Positions 45,001 through 55,960 of a stretch of 60,000 bases of DNA are shown one piece after another. This stretch comes from Polytrichum commune (Eukaryota > Streptophyta > Polytrichopsida > Polytrichales > Polytrichaceae): NCBI GenBank assembly GCA_950295325.1, contig OX485804.1, positions 16,556,001 through 16,616,000 of the forward strand, written 5' to 3'. The translations under genes were made by a program, and so were the position numbers. Within the stretch, counting starts at the first letter, position 1; each line of letters begins with the position of its first letter. The notes below the pieces were generated by a model. The model saw nothing but the letters and a program-made list of their open reading frames with translations, made no database searches and was not told the origin of the DNA.

Positions 45001-48000
45001 AAGTGGCAGTTAGTTATTGACTTCAGTTATCTTTGAAGTAATATGATGATAATTTCTATGAATTCCATACTTCTTTTGTAGGCCATTTTTTTAACCTATC
45101 ATAAATTTTGCAGGTGGACAAAGTGCGACAAATGATGTTATCAGACGGATCCTCCCGAGAATCTCCCATACGCCCAGTCATCCGGACTTTCTATGACCAC
45201 ATGCAGGTATGATGTTTTTCATGTCACTTTTATAATATATGTTGGCAAGCTTCAATCTACAGGTCTTGTAGGTTTGTCGTCATTTTACATCACTCTCCTG
45301 TAAGAGCATATGTTTATCAGCAAGTCGAATCTTGTGTCTATCCCTATTCAATGTCTCAACACTTAAATTTAATCGACATCCTGAAATGCAATCTGCCAGT
45401 GCATCAACTTTATTAGTGAGAGCTTGTCAATCATGAGATCTTTATTCTTATGCTTCTCTAGCCCAGGTAGGTGGAGGCTGAGGTTAATCATTTCAATTGA
45501 TTCTTATATGCAGTTGCTGACATGGTGACTTGTACTGCAGCCAATCAGTGACTTGGACTTTCATCCACAAATGTCAATACTTATATCAGGCGCAAAGGAC
45601 CGCACCATAAAGTATGTCTCACAATTGTGGTTCTTTGCCAGTTTTCTAAGTTCAGTTGTATAATGTATGACATTGTACATCAAAGAGGGCCTGTATTCAC
45701 ATCATGACCCTGAATATATTAGTAACAAATTTGCAGCAACAGGGTGGTTGAGAGCTGACATTTGTGAATGGGCTGCTCAAATGGTGTGTAGGTTCTTTGA
45801 CTTTGCAAAATCAGCTGCAAGGCGAGCTGTGCGAGTCATTCAGGTTCAGCCATTAGCAGTCTCTCTTTATTTACGTTTTAATGCTGTATTCTGGAAACCA
45901 AATGATGTGTTTGTTCGTAGTCTCCTTGAGAAAGTATTTGTAACTTTGAAGAAATGGTATTTGTCTCATTTATTTTATTATGGTTTGGTCTTAACACTTT
46001 ACATGCTCTCAGATCATACCATGGTCATAACAGTCCTATTTGACCATCTTGAGCTTGCCATGGTAATTGATTGCAGGATACACATAATGTGCGTTCAGTT
46101 GCTTTCCATCCCTGTGGTGACTATTTACTTGCAGGTGTGTGGTTTCTCGACAGTTTTACAGGAGTAGCTTGTAATATTAGGGTACCATTGCTACAAGCCA
46201 ATAATTTATAGAATCATACTTCCCAAACTATATACTCATACGGTGGAGCAGTGTATAATAACACATACTCTATAATTGTTGGTTATTGTTACCTGGTATA
46301 TTACACATGCAAAAAGCTCATATGGTCTGTCTGGTCTTTTTTGTCAGGAACGGACCATCCAATAGCTCATCTTTATGACGTCGCAACTTTTCAATGCTAC
46401 TTGTCTTCTTCCCTTCAGGACAACCATCTTGGTGGTGCAATCAACCAGGTAATAAAAATTGAAGTTGCCTCTATTAATCTTCTTGTCAATGCCCTTTATT
46501 GTCGTGTTGATCATACCTTTTGTTTGAAGTACATAGCAAGTAGAAGTGGTCATCAAGTTTGTAACCTAATGCATACTGTGGGTCTTGTAGATCCGGTACT
46601 CTGCAAATGGAGGTCTATACGTCACAGCAAGTAAAGATGGGGGTGTCAGAATTTGGGATGGTTTGACTGCGCGATGTATTCGACCTATTACTGCTGCACA
46701 TGGATCTACAGAAGCAACAAGTGCTTCTTTTACTAAAGATGGGAGGTAATTTCAAGTACTGTTGTCAAGCACCTTAACCATACGTCATGTATATGAGGGT
46801 CACTCTACATTAGAACTTGAGGGTCTGTGACCATTCGGATCTAAACTCTCTTATTGGGGGGAAATGCTGAGACCATCCCACTTCACTTTACACTAGAGCA
46901 TGAGGGCCCAAGGGACCAAGGGACCAAGGAAGTTTCAATGGGTGAACAAACCTACATAGAGTCTTACATGGCATGCAATGGATATGGTTTCATGGTCTAT
47001 TGGATTGTGCGTAAAGCCCACCTCAAAGTGGTGGGTCTAACACAAACCCAGGAAACCATAACATCTCATAACCATTGATCCTTCATAACTTATTTTGTAG
47101 AAGGGCTGACATAAAGAGGATGGTTGTGAAATAGCATTTGGTTGAGAGCCCGGTCGTGTAAGACTTATATGTACACTACACTTCAAGCCCTGTGACCACA
47201 CAAAATTCAATCTCAATTGTCCATGGTATAGCCTTTGGAAGAGTTAATAAGGGCCCTCGCAAACTCCTGGACACAGCCCTTGGCTATACTGAAACGTGAC
47301 CCTTCATGGTGTGCATTTGTTATAAATTTCAAAATGCAAGGGTTGGGACTACTTTATGCTAAAGAAAGACGGATGCTTGGAATTCTGGGCAGGTATGTTC
47401 TATCCTGTGGAAAGGATTCTCAGGTCAGGTTGTGGGAAGTAGGCAGTGGTCGGCAAGTGAAGCAGTACCAAGGTGCTCAACACTCTCAAATGCGCTGTCA
47501 GGTATCCTATCAATCATGTCTTTTTGGTTTATAGTAAAAAAAATTAGATGCCAGTACCTGCTTTCTGGTAAATCTAGCCCTCTTTGGGAAGTACAAAACT
47601 ATTTCTTTCTAGTATCTCTGGAAGTAGAGTACGACATTCTTATCTGATCATGCGTGGTTACAGGCAATTTTCAATCATACCGAGGAGTTCATACTTTGTG
47701 TCGATGAGGCACACAATGAGGTATGCTCTTCTCTCAATGCAAGCACTAATATTGTGACTAGCATATAACATTCAAGCGTTTCGGGTTTAGGGTTTAGGTT
47801 ATAGGATTTTTGAGATGTACCATGGTGCACTTTTTATCTGTATTGTTCATGCTTAAGATTGTTTTGCAGTGGTGCTCAAGTTCCTTCTGATGATATTTGA
47901 TGTTCATTGAAATGAGGAAGATCAATACAGTGCATAATTCTAACCTTACTCAGCAGTCTGTCCTCAATTTTGAATGTTTCCTAATTTGCGGGTTGTATAT

Positions 48001-48162
48001 ATTCAGATTGTAGTTTGGGATTCACTCACAGGAGACATAGTTTCTCGAATTCCATCAAATCATGTTGGTGCACCACGGTGGTTGGAGCACTCACCAAGTG
48101 AAGCAGCTTTTGTAACCTGTGGATCTGACCGCTCGGTGAGGTTTTGGCGAGAAGCGTTTTAA
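42004..48162 (+). CDS. CSTF50: Cleavage stimulation factor subunit 50 (CstF50/CSTF1), 14 exons
   Basis: WD40 subunit of the nuclear CstF complex, which acts in pre-mRNA 3' cleavage and polyadenylation. Coding exons: 42004-42099, 43200-43283, 43982-44100, 44401-44473, 44754-44837, 45114-45206, 45541-45611, 45792-45843, 46077-46134, 46348-46448, 46591-46745, 47393-47501, 47664-47720, 48007-48162. All introns are GT-AG and phases agree throughout, giving 435 aa, close to the plant family length of about 430. The N-terminal dimerisation region has LQRHVMALIVAHLRDHNLNQ and MTPLQTEVPPNKLLDLV. WD blocks include CARFSPDG/TSIKLFE, DLDFHP/KDRTIKFFDF, SVAFHP/DHPIAHLYDV, IRYSANG/GVRIWDG, KDSQVRLWEVGSGR and VVWDSLTGD, ending VTCGSDRSVRFWREAF. 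No broken exon was seen. The 5' UTR may hold an upstream intron, not resolved. Confidence 0.93.
42145..43135. repeat. Tandem duplication (about 0.5 kb) inside CstF50 intron 1
   Basis: 42145-42650 and 42655-43135 are diverged direct copies. Shared stretches include 'cctcagctgtcttgctcaa', 'tcttgcctgctcttct', 'gtctgtcagcaat.ttcagg', 'atgaagcatggaga' and 'cactgcttgcagactaatct'. Intron 1 is 1.1 kb and is largely this duplication. A partial earlier unit may lie in the 5' UTR (41880-42000); no coding content is seen. Confidence 0.8.
43560..43900. repeat. Dispersed repeat copy in CstF50 intron 2
   Basis: It shares ordered words with 16145-16450 and 59140-59420: 'gagtgatatatggcagggc', 'caaaaagacatg', 'tgctcaaaatatagaca', 'ttttgcatctc' and 'gagacaattcccaagctgatccaac'. 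Non-coding. Confidence 0.6.
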
Positions 48163-48579
48163 GAATATCTGCAATTTGAGGTAGAAGTTATTTTTGCCTC
48201 AGTTCCAAATCTCAACCCTGGCAAAGCTTGCACGCCACCTTATGATCACAAACTTCAAGGTTTCCTGAGTTGCAGGATTTCGATGTGCTGCTCAGAGCAG
48301 TAATCAATAGTTCAGTAAGTCGTTTATCCTCCCTTCCAAGGGTTGGTAGAGCAAATTTCTGCACCTTTCAGTTTGAAATTTCATACCTTGAGGACAATGC
48401 CTGCAGATTGATCTGTACAAGGCACAGACTATAAACTTTAGAATTAATTTCCTGTAGAAGATCTCGACAATCACATGCAACTCAATGTAGGAGTTAGACC
48501 AAGTTCTGAGAAGGTGGGAACAGTACATGTAACTCTTTCCTTGTAAAGTGAGCACAGGTCTGGTTTTATCACACTGCAC

Positions 48580-48585
48580 AATAAA
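48580..48585 (+). terminator. Candidate polyadenylation signal AATAAA of CstF50
   Basis: First clear AATAAA after the CstF50 stop, about 420 bases downstream. Plant signals are loose, so the true end may lie earlier. Confidence 0.25.
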
Positions 48586-50827
48586 CCATTTGAGTACTCA
48601 AGCTACATGTTAGCAACAAGTTAATCTTTTTTTTGTTTTTGTTTTGGTTAGTTTCTTCCATAAAGTGGTTACCCATAATGCAAGGATTTATGTTGGTCCA
48701 AAATGAGTGACTAATAATAAAGATCCTTACATATTCCCTTCCAGAATTGGTGATGTCCTCCATATCACAAGCATTGCCCTTTCAAAACAAGACAAAAGGA
48801 AACTTTACCTCAAAAAGTCCTTTCTTTATAGTTGATCTCGAAATTGCAGAAAAAACGATTGGACACTATGGGGGTCAAGATGTACTGTCCACAGTATTGG
48901 GTTTTCATCATTATCCTTGACTTCAGTGCAAAACTATTGGTCCCACATCTTTGACATTGGATGCTATAGTGTCAAAGTGAAAGTGGAGTCAGAAGGGAAT
49001 GAGGTTCATCTATGCTATTCAACTGGTTAAGCCTGAAGCTTGTTTTGCATGGCACCCACAGCAGATCTTTGTGATTGAGCGCTGGATATCCAAGGATGAG
49101 GCATCCATAGTCGACCATGTCCATTTAATCGTGCACTAGGGCCATGTAATGATGATAAGGGTCTATAGTAGAGGCACCTATTCCTGATGAAGACCCCATT
49201 GGGAATCTACAAGGTACCGGAATTTCAATCAGGTTGGGATTGAATTTCAATCAAGCTAGGACTCAATTTCAATCAAGTCGGAACTAATATTGTCATGACA
49301 TATGTCTTAGTTTTGAATGCTAAAGTGAGGAGGAATGAGTGGTTATGGCAAACGCTAGACATTAGGAATATGTTTGGGCCAACTTTTAGCTTCAAAAATT
49401 CACAAACTTTCAATCTAAGGAAGAAAATTACCAAAAATTTTGTAGGCCTCTTGATTTATATCTTCCTACACAAAAAAATTTACACCACCTTAAACTTCTC
49501 CAGATTTGACATAGAATCTCAAAAGTAATTGTTTATGGTCGCCTCTGACTATGTGGCGGTAGCTTGTGATTGGTTATGGTTGCCTCCACTCTATGTGGTG
49601 GCGGCTTGAAATTGGTTATGGCCGCCTCCACTGTACGTGGCGGTGGCTTTTGATTGATTACCCTCATAAGAGTTTGACAGTTGTCATAGCCAAGCATTAG
49701 CACTTTAGATGAGCCGTTATGGGTTTTACCAATAGTTTGACTATGTGTTACCCTAACTTCACCACTTCAAAATTTGTGGGTCTATGAAAAAATTCATGAA
49801 AAAAATTTTCATTTTTACACATTTTCCTCAAAATTTGTTTCTCTTTGCAGAATAAAAAAAATTCTCTACTATTTGTCCTCCTAAACATATGCAAACTCTC
49901 TTGTTTTATTGGTTATAGATGCCTCGACCCCTAGTTGTATAATTGAAGGTCAGAGTGGTCAGTTTCATCGGTGTTCAATTAAACTTCTAGAATCTTCTCT
50001 TACCACCTCCAAAAGTGAGAATTTTGGGATCTCAAATAGGGTATGCGCATGGGACTCGCTGTCTTAACTTCTGGATTGACCCATACAAGGCTAGCTTGGC
50101 CCACCCATTCTAGTAGGACAAGCCAAAATCTAGATTTTAATAACTCGACACCACTGTGTGTACATAATCATTTATGCTTTAAGAAAACTTGGTGACTTTG
50201 TGCCAATTCTCAAGGTTTGGGACTAAACCCATGGTTTCATTTGCTTAAATTTACAAATACCTCTATGATCCTAGGAAAAAATGGGCCAATTGAAAGAAAA
50301 AGAAAAAGAAAAGTGCCTATTTAGGGTCCACTCCCTTAGCCTCCTTATGGTTATGGATTTTTCTATATTTAAAAAAATCATGTAAAATATTTTGAACATG
50401 TTAGAGGGTCTCAAGTGTTCAAAATGTCGGTTACAAGTGCTTCTACCTTACACTTGACCAAGGAAGCAGATGCACATTCAAAGCAGCATCTGTCATGAGT
50501 AAAAATGTGCTATGTTGTTTGCCAAATTGATCCAATCGTTGTACTTTGTGGATCCTAATCCAATAACATACAACAATGTCAAGGATCCACTCACTTCCAA
50601 ATCGTGTTTCTACTTGAGTCACACCCGATTGAACCAACATACCTCAAAACTATCAAGAACCTAACTTGGCGAATGTCAAGACTCACCCACCCTAGCAGAA
50701 GTATCAAACTATTGACTTATTGAACAGTTATGAAACAGCTTGAAGTAATGAGCTATGCACATGCAGAGAAGGATTGGAAGTAGGAGCACTACTGTCATTC
50801 GGTTGGAGGCCCTAACGATATTCTAAC
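48586..50827. other. Intergenic region between CstF50 and AOC
   Basis: AT-rich DNA between two genes transcribed towards each other. It contains a 41-bp tandem repeat (49530-49652), a local triplication of 'gaatttcaatcaagt..ggactc' near 49215-49285, and no recognised gene. ORFs here are short and of AT-rich composition. Confidence 0.5.
49530..49652. repeat. Three copies of a 41-bp tandem repeat
   Basis: A unit of the form TTATGG(t/c)(c/t)GCCTCCACT(n)TATGTGG(c/t)GGCGGCTT + GTGATTGG starts at about 49533, 49574 and 49615. Non-coding. Confidence 0.85.
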
Positions 50828-53800
50828 TTAGTTGGTGTAGTTGGGGATCGTGTGCGTGGGTTGGCATTCCTTGGCCTCCTTGGCCGGTTGGACCTGTGGA
50901 GTCGGGGGCACGACGGGGGCGGTGAGTGCGGCCGGGATCTTGGCAATGCCTTGCAAGTAGAACGTATAGAAGAGCTTCACGGGGAAGATGATTTGGTGGA
51001 GCTTCACCTGGCCATAAACGCCGCTGAAAATTCCAGACCCTCCCGTGATGGCCAAGTACGAATCCTCGTATGTGATGTATGGGCCCTGCACAAAGAGCAA
51101 CATCAAGTCTAGTATTGTCATTCAAGTCGTCACAGACGAAGGTTTGCCGAGTTTGACTGGGTTATTGGACGTGATGACCATTTTGGTGTCCTCCCCTCAT
51201 CATGAATTGTTGGCTTAGATTGACTCACATGCGAGGGTGAAGATTATATGTTGTACTGAAGTCTTTATTTTATCTTTCCCCAATTATCAAACGTTAATTG
51301 GTTATGGACTATCAGGAGTACATACATAATTGAGATGAATGTCAACCGTTCAAGTTCACACATGATTCTTTGAAATGTGAAAGCTTGTTTGTTCTTTCAA
51401 GAACTAAGATCGGCAAGACTGCTTTGGTCATTTATCTTATTCAAACACGTATATTTGAGTGGTATGTGGACAAGCGTGGCTTTAAGAATGGACACTGAAA
51501 AGACAGGTGCTTAAAAGGGGTTGGCTAGCATGCTTACAATTAGTTTAGTATCCCGTGTTTAACATAGTCAACATAGTTAGGGAAAGCAAATCTCCATTTG
51601 ATAAATAAGGAAGAAATTCATATGACCTCCCATAATTAGGAGGAAATGGGTAACCATCTCATAGCAAATCATCTCATAATTTAAAATGAGATGATTAAGG
51701 TAGGAGCACTTTAAACCGAGAAGTTAAGATATTTGACATACATGCGACAACCATATGAACCAAAGAAAAACACTCTTAGGTAGAGAAAAAGAGACCAAGT
51801 ACAAAGCAATTTTTTTAATTTTTTTTATCTCCCCTCAATATGAAAAAACTTACAAAATTTTAAAGTGAAAATCGCCTTGGCACCCAAAACTATTAAGGAG
51901 CCTTGATGTTCACATGGTGAACACTCTCGAATCAACATGTACTTATTATGCAAGATTTTGAGGCTGTTGGTTTTGATTGATGTCTTGGTTTAAGGTGCTC
52001 CTACCTTAGCTCAGATGAATATCATCTTGCATGAGCTTTTCAGCTGACAGCAGAATGACACGTATTTGAACCTATGCTCATAAAAGTTGTCAATTATTCT
52101 AAGCTCAATAGCCACCATAGTTGAGTTAATCATCTCATCATCTTGAGTTTGCCTGGAAGTAAGTAAATACCTGGACAGAGATGTGGCCGTAGTCACCGAA
52201 GTAGAAGCTGTAAGATGCTTCGTATCGATCACCTTTCTTCTCGTCGTTGTGGTATATCAGAGTGCACAAGCCTGCCGTTATGCCCAGTCTTGTCTGCAAC
52301 GATCCATCGTACACCTGCACCAAGCCACGGATCACATCACTCAAGGGTTACTTAGCACACTCAAGGATATAACCTGGACGTAACAACTTGGTAGTAGGTT
52401 GTCGGTCATGGGAAGCAAGAGATGTGCAAAATATGGAGCAAGAGATAGGATCTCGTGCTCAACGTTGGCTTGTTTTCACGTGCAATAGGCATCCCTGACT
52501 GGATTAATCACACCTAAGACCTGCGGAGTCACATCGATATTCCGACTTGCTGGCTGGTACCAAAAAGAAATGGGACACAACGATGTTAAGGCCGACGGTA
52601 CACTTATTGGGGAAAGCTGCTGCAAAAGAAGGTTCTGAGAATGGAAAAGTAAGTGTAAGTCTAATTTTCCTGCATCTAGGTTCTAGACTCCTACTAGAAC
52701 TGAGTCGCCACTTTCTGTCCACTTGACTATACACGCACAGCAGAGCAATGCAACATGTAAAGGTTCCAAAAGTTCACTGGAGTTAACTAAGGAATTTGGA
52801 ACATCGTGTAAGGAACTAAACAGTGCAATCTGGAACTTAAGAGTAGGCAGGGGAGCTAAAAAAAAAAAAATAGAGAGAGGAGAGGAGAGAAGAAAAGAAA
52901 GGAATAATCTTCTTCTCCATGGTGCGTCCTCTCGAGCCTCGACCTCTCCATAGTTCATGGTTCAAGGCACAACCTACTCCTCTAGATCACTTAAGAATGT
53001 TACAGTGAACTCCTTACATAAGAGGAGGAACTTATGAAGTTAACTTCGTCCCGTTTTACAATAGAAGCGGACATGTTACAAGGAGCCTTCAAAAGATTTA
53101 CCACACATTCGCATGTTGATTCGCGAGCGATTAGAGTGTGAGACCGCTACATCATCGCGCAGTCTCGTGACCTCGGGATTCATCAGCCTAGCCCTCCTTT
53201 CAGACCAGATTGTACTAGCCCTTGACAGGAGCTCAGAAAGCAATTCTTTGGAATGCAGAAGTTGGAGAGAGGCAGACAGAGGGAGGCAGCTGTCACTCTG
53301 GCCATCACCCTCCCCTGCTGCAGACTGGACTACCAGGACAAGGCTCGATCGAAGTTATGGTTGGTTGGTTGGTTTGTGCCACAACATACTCCTCTAGGAT
53401 AGAGAGTATTACACATTTTTGTCACATTTTCATGGAACCTGGCATTCTACATTCAACATATAATTGCTCTTGCGAGCGAGTAGAGCATAAGACCGTAGCC
53501 TACATTATTTGCACTGAAACCTCAGGCTCATCACTGTAGTCGTCCTTTCAGATCAGACATTTGTAGCCTTCAACATCGAAGCTGAATAGAGACGAAGACA
53601 GAGACTGGATGGATGTTCACGAAAAGGTTGGATCGAAATAATTATGTCTCTGAATATCCATAGCATGAGCTCATGGACATCATCTGTGAGCCAACAGTTG
53701 GAGGTGATCTCCCCCTACCTTGTTCGTGAAGGGCACCAAATCACCGAGGTGGTTGACAGGCTGGCCCGCTGCGTCCGTCTTGGCGCTCAGACGCAAGAAG

Positions 53801-53946
53801 GCAGGACTCCCACGGTCCAGGTCATTTATCTCGTACACACTCATCTCCTGCACTCCCGCCATCACCTCCGGCCTGTGCTGCTCTGACGAAGATCTCCCTC
53901 CCAGATGTGTTATCTTCTCCAGCTCTGCGGTCACTCTTCCCAGCAT
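50828..53946 (-). CDS. AOC: Allene oxide cyclase, 3 exons
   Basis: Converts allene oxide to 12-oxo-phytodienoic acid, the jasmonate precursor, in plastids. Exons: 53946-53719, 52314-52171 and 51085-50828; all GT-AG, phase 0; 209 aa. Blocks: [29 protein letters not shown] | [27 protein letters not shown], | [44 protein letters not shown], and the family's C-terminal NYTN. Catalytic-site residues known from Arabidopsis AOC2 appear conserved as Glu39, Pro48, Asn75 and Cys93. The start at 53946 is chosen because it is the first ATG after the expected transcription start below the TATA box. An internal Met at 53862 is the alternative. The N-terminus is only about 30 residues before the barrel, so a classical long transit peptide is absent or unusually short. 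Confidence 0.93.
51698..52006. mobile_element. 309-bp MITE in AOC intron 2
   Basis: AGGTAGGAGCACTTTAAACC at the left is matched, with one difference, by the reverse complement of the right end. TA lies outside both ends (51696-51697 and 52007-52008), which fits a Tc1/mariner (Stowaway-like) insertion; palindromic flanks leave the exact duplication open. It is non-coding and lies wholly within intron 2. Confidence 0.75.
52960..53640. repeat. Diverged tandem duplication in AOC intron 1
   Basis: The segments at about 52960-53330 and 53375-53640 share ordered words: 'ctcctctag', 'cgcgagcgattagag' / 'gcgagcgagtagag', 'agaccg', 'cctcgggattcatca' / 'cctcaggctcatca', and 'cctttcaga.cagattgta' / 'cctttcagatcagacatttgta'. 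No coding content. Confidence 0.6.
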
Positions 53947-53993
53947 GATGCACAACTTAAACCTCTTGCAGCAACAACCAGATGGGAACCAAA

Positions 53994-54034
53994 TCTCTTC
54001 TCTTCTCTTCTCTTCTCTTCTCTTCTCTTCTCTT
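53994..54034 (-). repeat. (GAAGA)n polypurine repeat in the AOC 5' UTR
   Basis: About eight units of TCTTC on the + strand read as GAAGA in the transcript. The repeat lies between the TATA box (54093-54099) and the ATG (53946). Length changes here would not alter the protein if the 53946 start is right. Confidence 0.85.
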
Positions 54035-54092
54035 CGTTCCTTTCCGCTCGCTTCAAATCTCTTCTTATGAAATCTTACAAACTCCTCCTCAC

Positions 54093-54099
54093 ATTTATA
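54093..54099 (-). promoter_or_regulatory. TATA box of AOC
   Basis: TATAAAT on the - strand, about 150 bases before the ATG. It would put the transcription start near 54065, and no ATG occurs between there and 53946. This rules out the longer in-frame ORF beginning at 54102, whose start lies upstream of the box. Confidence 0.55.
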
Positions 54100-54102
54100 C
54101 AA

Positions 54103-55039
54103 TTCTTAAGCTCCTTCGGAATGCGGCCAATCGATCGAAGGCAGCTCCCATGTCTCACCTCTCGATTCAGTTGCAACTGGGTTTGTCAACACCACTTTAC
54201 GACCAAAAAGATTCGCCTTAATTTAGCATGAAATCTCATCCCATACAAGTCCAAATGCGTGCATCGAATTCAATTATATCCACATATGTCTCAATTATAT
54301 GTGCACATGCGAGAGCGTGTCTGCCTATATGGCCGAGTTGGCTTCTTCCTGGCTGGAGCGACCCTTGGACGCCAATGCCAGTCGCTTGAACCCCAGGCTT
54401 TGTCCTCATCATGCGACCATTGATAGGAAATCATTTTCTGTCCGTCCAATAGTCGGGGAAAACCCAGTCGGAAGCAGCTCCTCCCATGGTCGCCCGCTTC
54501 TCTGTTCTCCGTCCGCCAGTCGTTTGAAGCCTTACAGTCCAATCTGTATGTGTGCGTCCTTTGGTCGGAGTTCATACTCTTCCGTCCAACGGTCTTAGAC
54601 AGCCCAGTTGAAAGCGGCTCCCCACGTAGTGGCGACCTCCGGTCGCAGGTGGTTTCGTTATCTGTCCCCCCGGAGGCCGGGCATGCCACGTGAGAGAATT
54701 AAGAGTCAATGCTGCGTCATCGTCAGAATTGAGCACGTGCCCTAGTACTGTAGTCAAATAGCTGGCCCCGTCCGGCGGTCGAGGGGGGGATCTCTATCGC
54801 CACTCTGGCCCATGGATTCTGGGATGCTTTAGTCATGGTCTGCGACCAGTGGTCGTCCACTGCACATTGGATCCTCATGGGACCATAGGGACTCTTTTAG
54901 CCAATCACCAAGCTGGATGCATCCGGCCACACTGACTCTCAAATGGAATACTAGAGCACAACAAATATAGAAGATGTTATGGTAAGTTAAACTTGGCATG
55001 TTCTATTAGTAGGGGCGACGTTAAACCTTCCATTACGAA
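54103..55039. other. Upstream region of AOC, GC-richer, non-coding
   Basis: 54290-54800 is GC-rich and contains two or three diverged, roughly 125-bp repeats around 'ccgtccaa..gtc', 'cccagt.g.aagc.gctcc' and 'tggtcgcc' words. ORFs through it differ between strands and have no family resemblance. No gene recognised. Confidence 0.45.
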
Positions 55040-55600
55040 CTTTCATAGGGAGCTGCATAGGGGCCAGGGCCCAGGGGCAGCCTCCCTAAAAAATTGATTC
55101 TTTTGGATTCCGACCGAAAACTGCTGCCCGTCCCGCCCGACTTCAAAAAAAAATTTAAAAATCGCCCTTCTATATTTGAGGCCCGTTTGTGCACAAAATC
55201 CATATTGAGTGCCCTTCGTCTCCAGGGTCCAAAATCCAATACATAGAAGCATTTTCACTTAGTAACTAAGTAAGGTATTGGGATCTCATTCCCAAACTGA
55301 AACCGTCAACAAAGCATGTAATGAACTTGGAAGTCAAAAACATCACAAAATCCTCATTAGCATTGATGTTATAAATGTTGTAACTTTCCATTTGCAGGGG
55401 TCTTTGTCATTCCAAAATATGTTAACTCAAGTTAGTGTGATATTTTTAATGAATTTATAATTATATTTTAGTTGATGCCTTCTACGTTCACGAGTATTTA
55501 GATATTACGTTCAAACTTTCAATCAAGTGTGATTGAATGTAATCAAGCATATTACACCTAATCAAGCTTGACAAACCTAATTAAGCCTAAATAAATCAGA
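55040..55600. repeat. Single arm related to the fold-back element
   Basis: 55190-55500 matches the left arm at 40370-40740: 'ccatattgagtgc.cttc', 'aggtccaaaatccaata', 'acttggaagtcaaaaacat', 'ttagcattgatgttataa' and 'ttctac.ttcac'. The outer part, from 55055 to 55165, differs from the 40-kb element but matches 57990-58080. No inverted partner arm was found nearby, so it is a truncated copy or a solo arm. Confidence 0.75.
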
Positions 55601-55705
55601 ATGAATGATTACCCAACTAATTACGCCTCGTTTGATTCTAAAACGCGCTTACTGGAATCGATTATAATGTATTCAGATAGGTAATGTACGGAGCACTTAG
55701 CAAAG

Positions 55706-55950
55706 GCTGGGGATTCGTGGCACTCACTAAAAATCATCCATCCAAGATATCGTGGATGAAGTGGCTCCAATAAAAAAAGCCCCCCTATGGGGTTGAGGGC
55801 CGATTCATTTGAATGTGACGTCACTAGATTAATTCGGGGCCTTTGACTCTATTTCCGGAATCAAATTGCCCAAAAATAGCCATTTAGATGATTCCTGTGT
55901 TTTTTCCATCTGCACGGATGATTTTTAGTGAGTGCCACGAATCCCCGGCC
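55706..55950. mobile_element. 245-bp MULE-like MITE with 9-10 bp duplication
   Basis: The termini read GGGGATTCGTGGCACTCACT followed by AAAAATCATCC, matching perfectly in inverted orientation (left from 55709, right to 55946). CTTAGCAAAG occurs directly at both ends (55696-55705 and 55951-55960). A 9-10 bp duplication is the Mutator signature. The interior is non-coding. Confidence 0.92.
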
Positions 55951-55960
55951 CTTAGCAAAG

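Noticed and set aside
47235-47534. 99-aa ORF overlapping CstF50 exon 12
   Set aside because: It runs from intron 11 through exon 12 into intron 12 in the correct frame; only 47393-47501 is coding.
53680-54102. Longer AOC N-terminus starting at 54102 with an [11 protein letters not shown] stretch
   Set aside because: The start lies upstream of the TATA box, and the charged stretch is the translated (GAAGA)n microsatellite.
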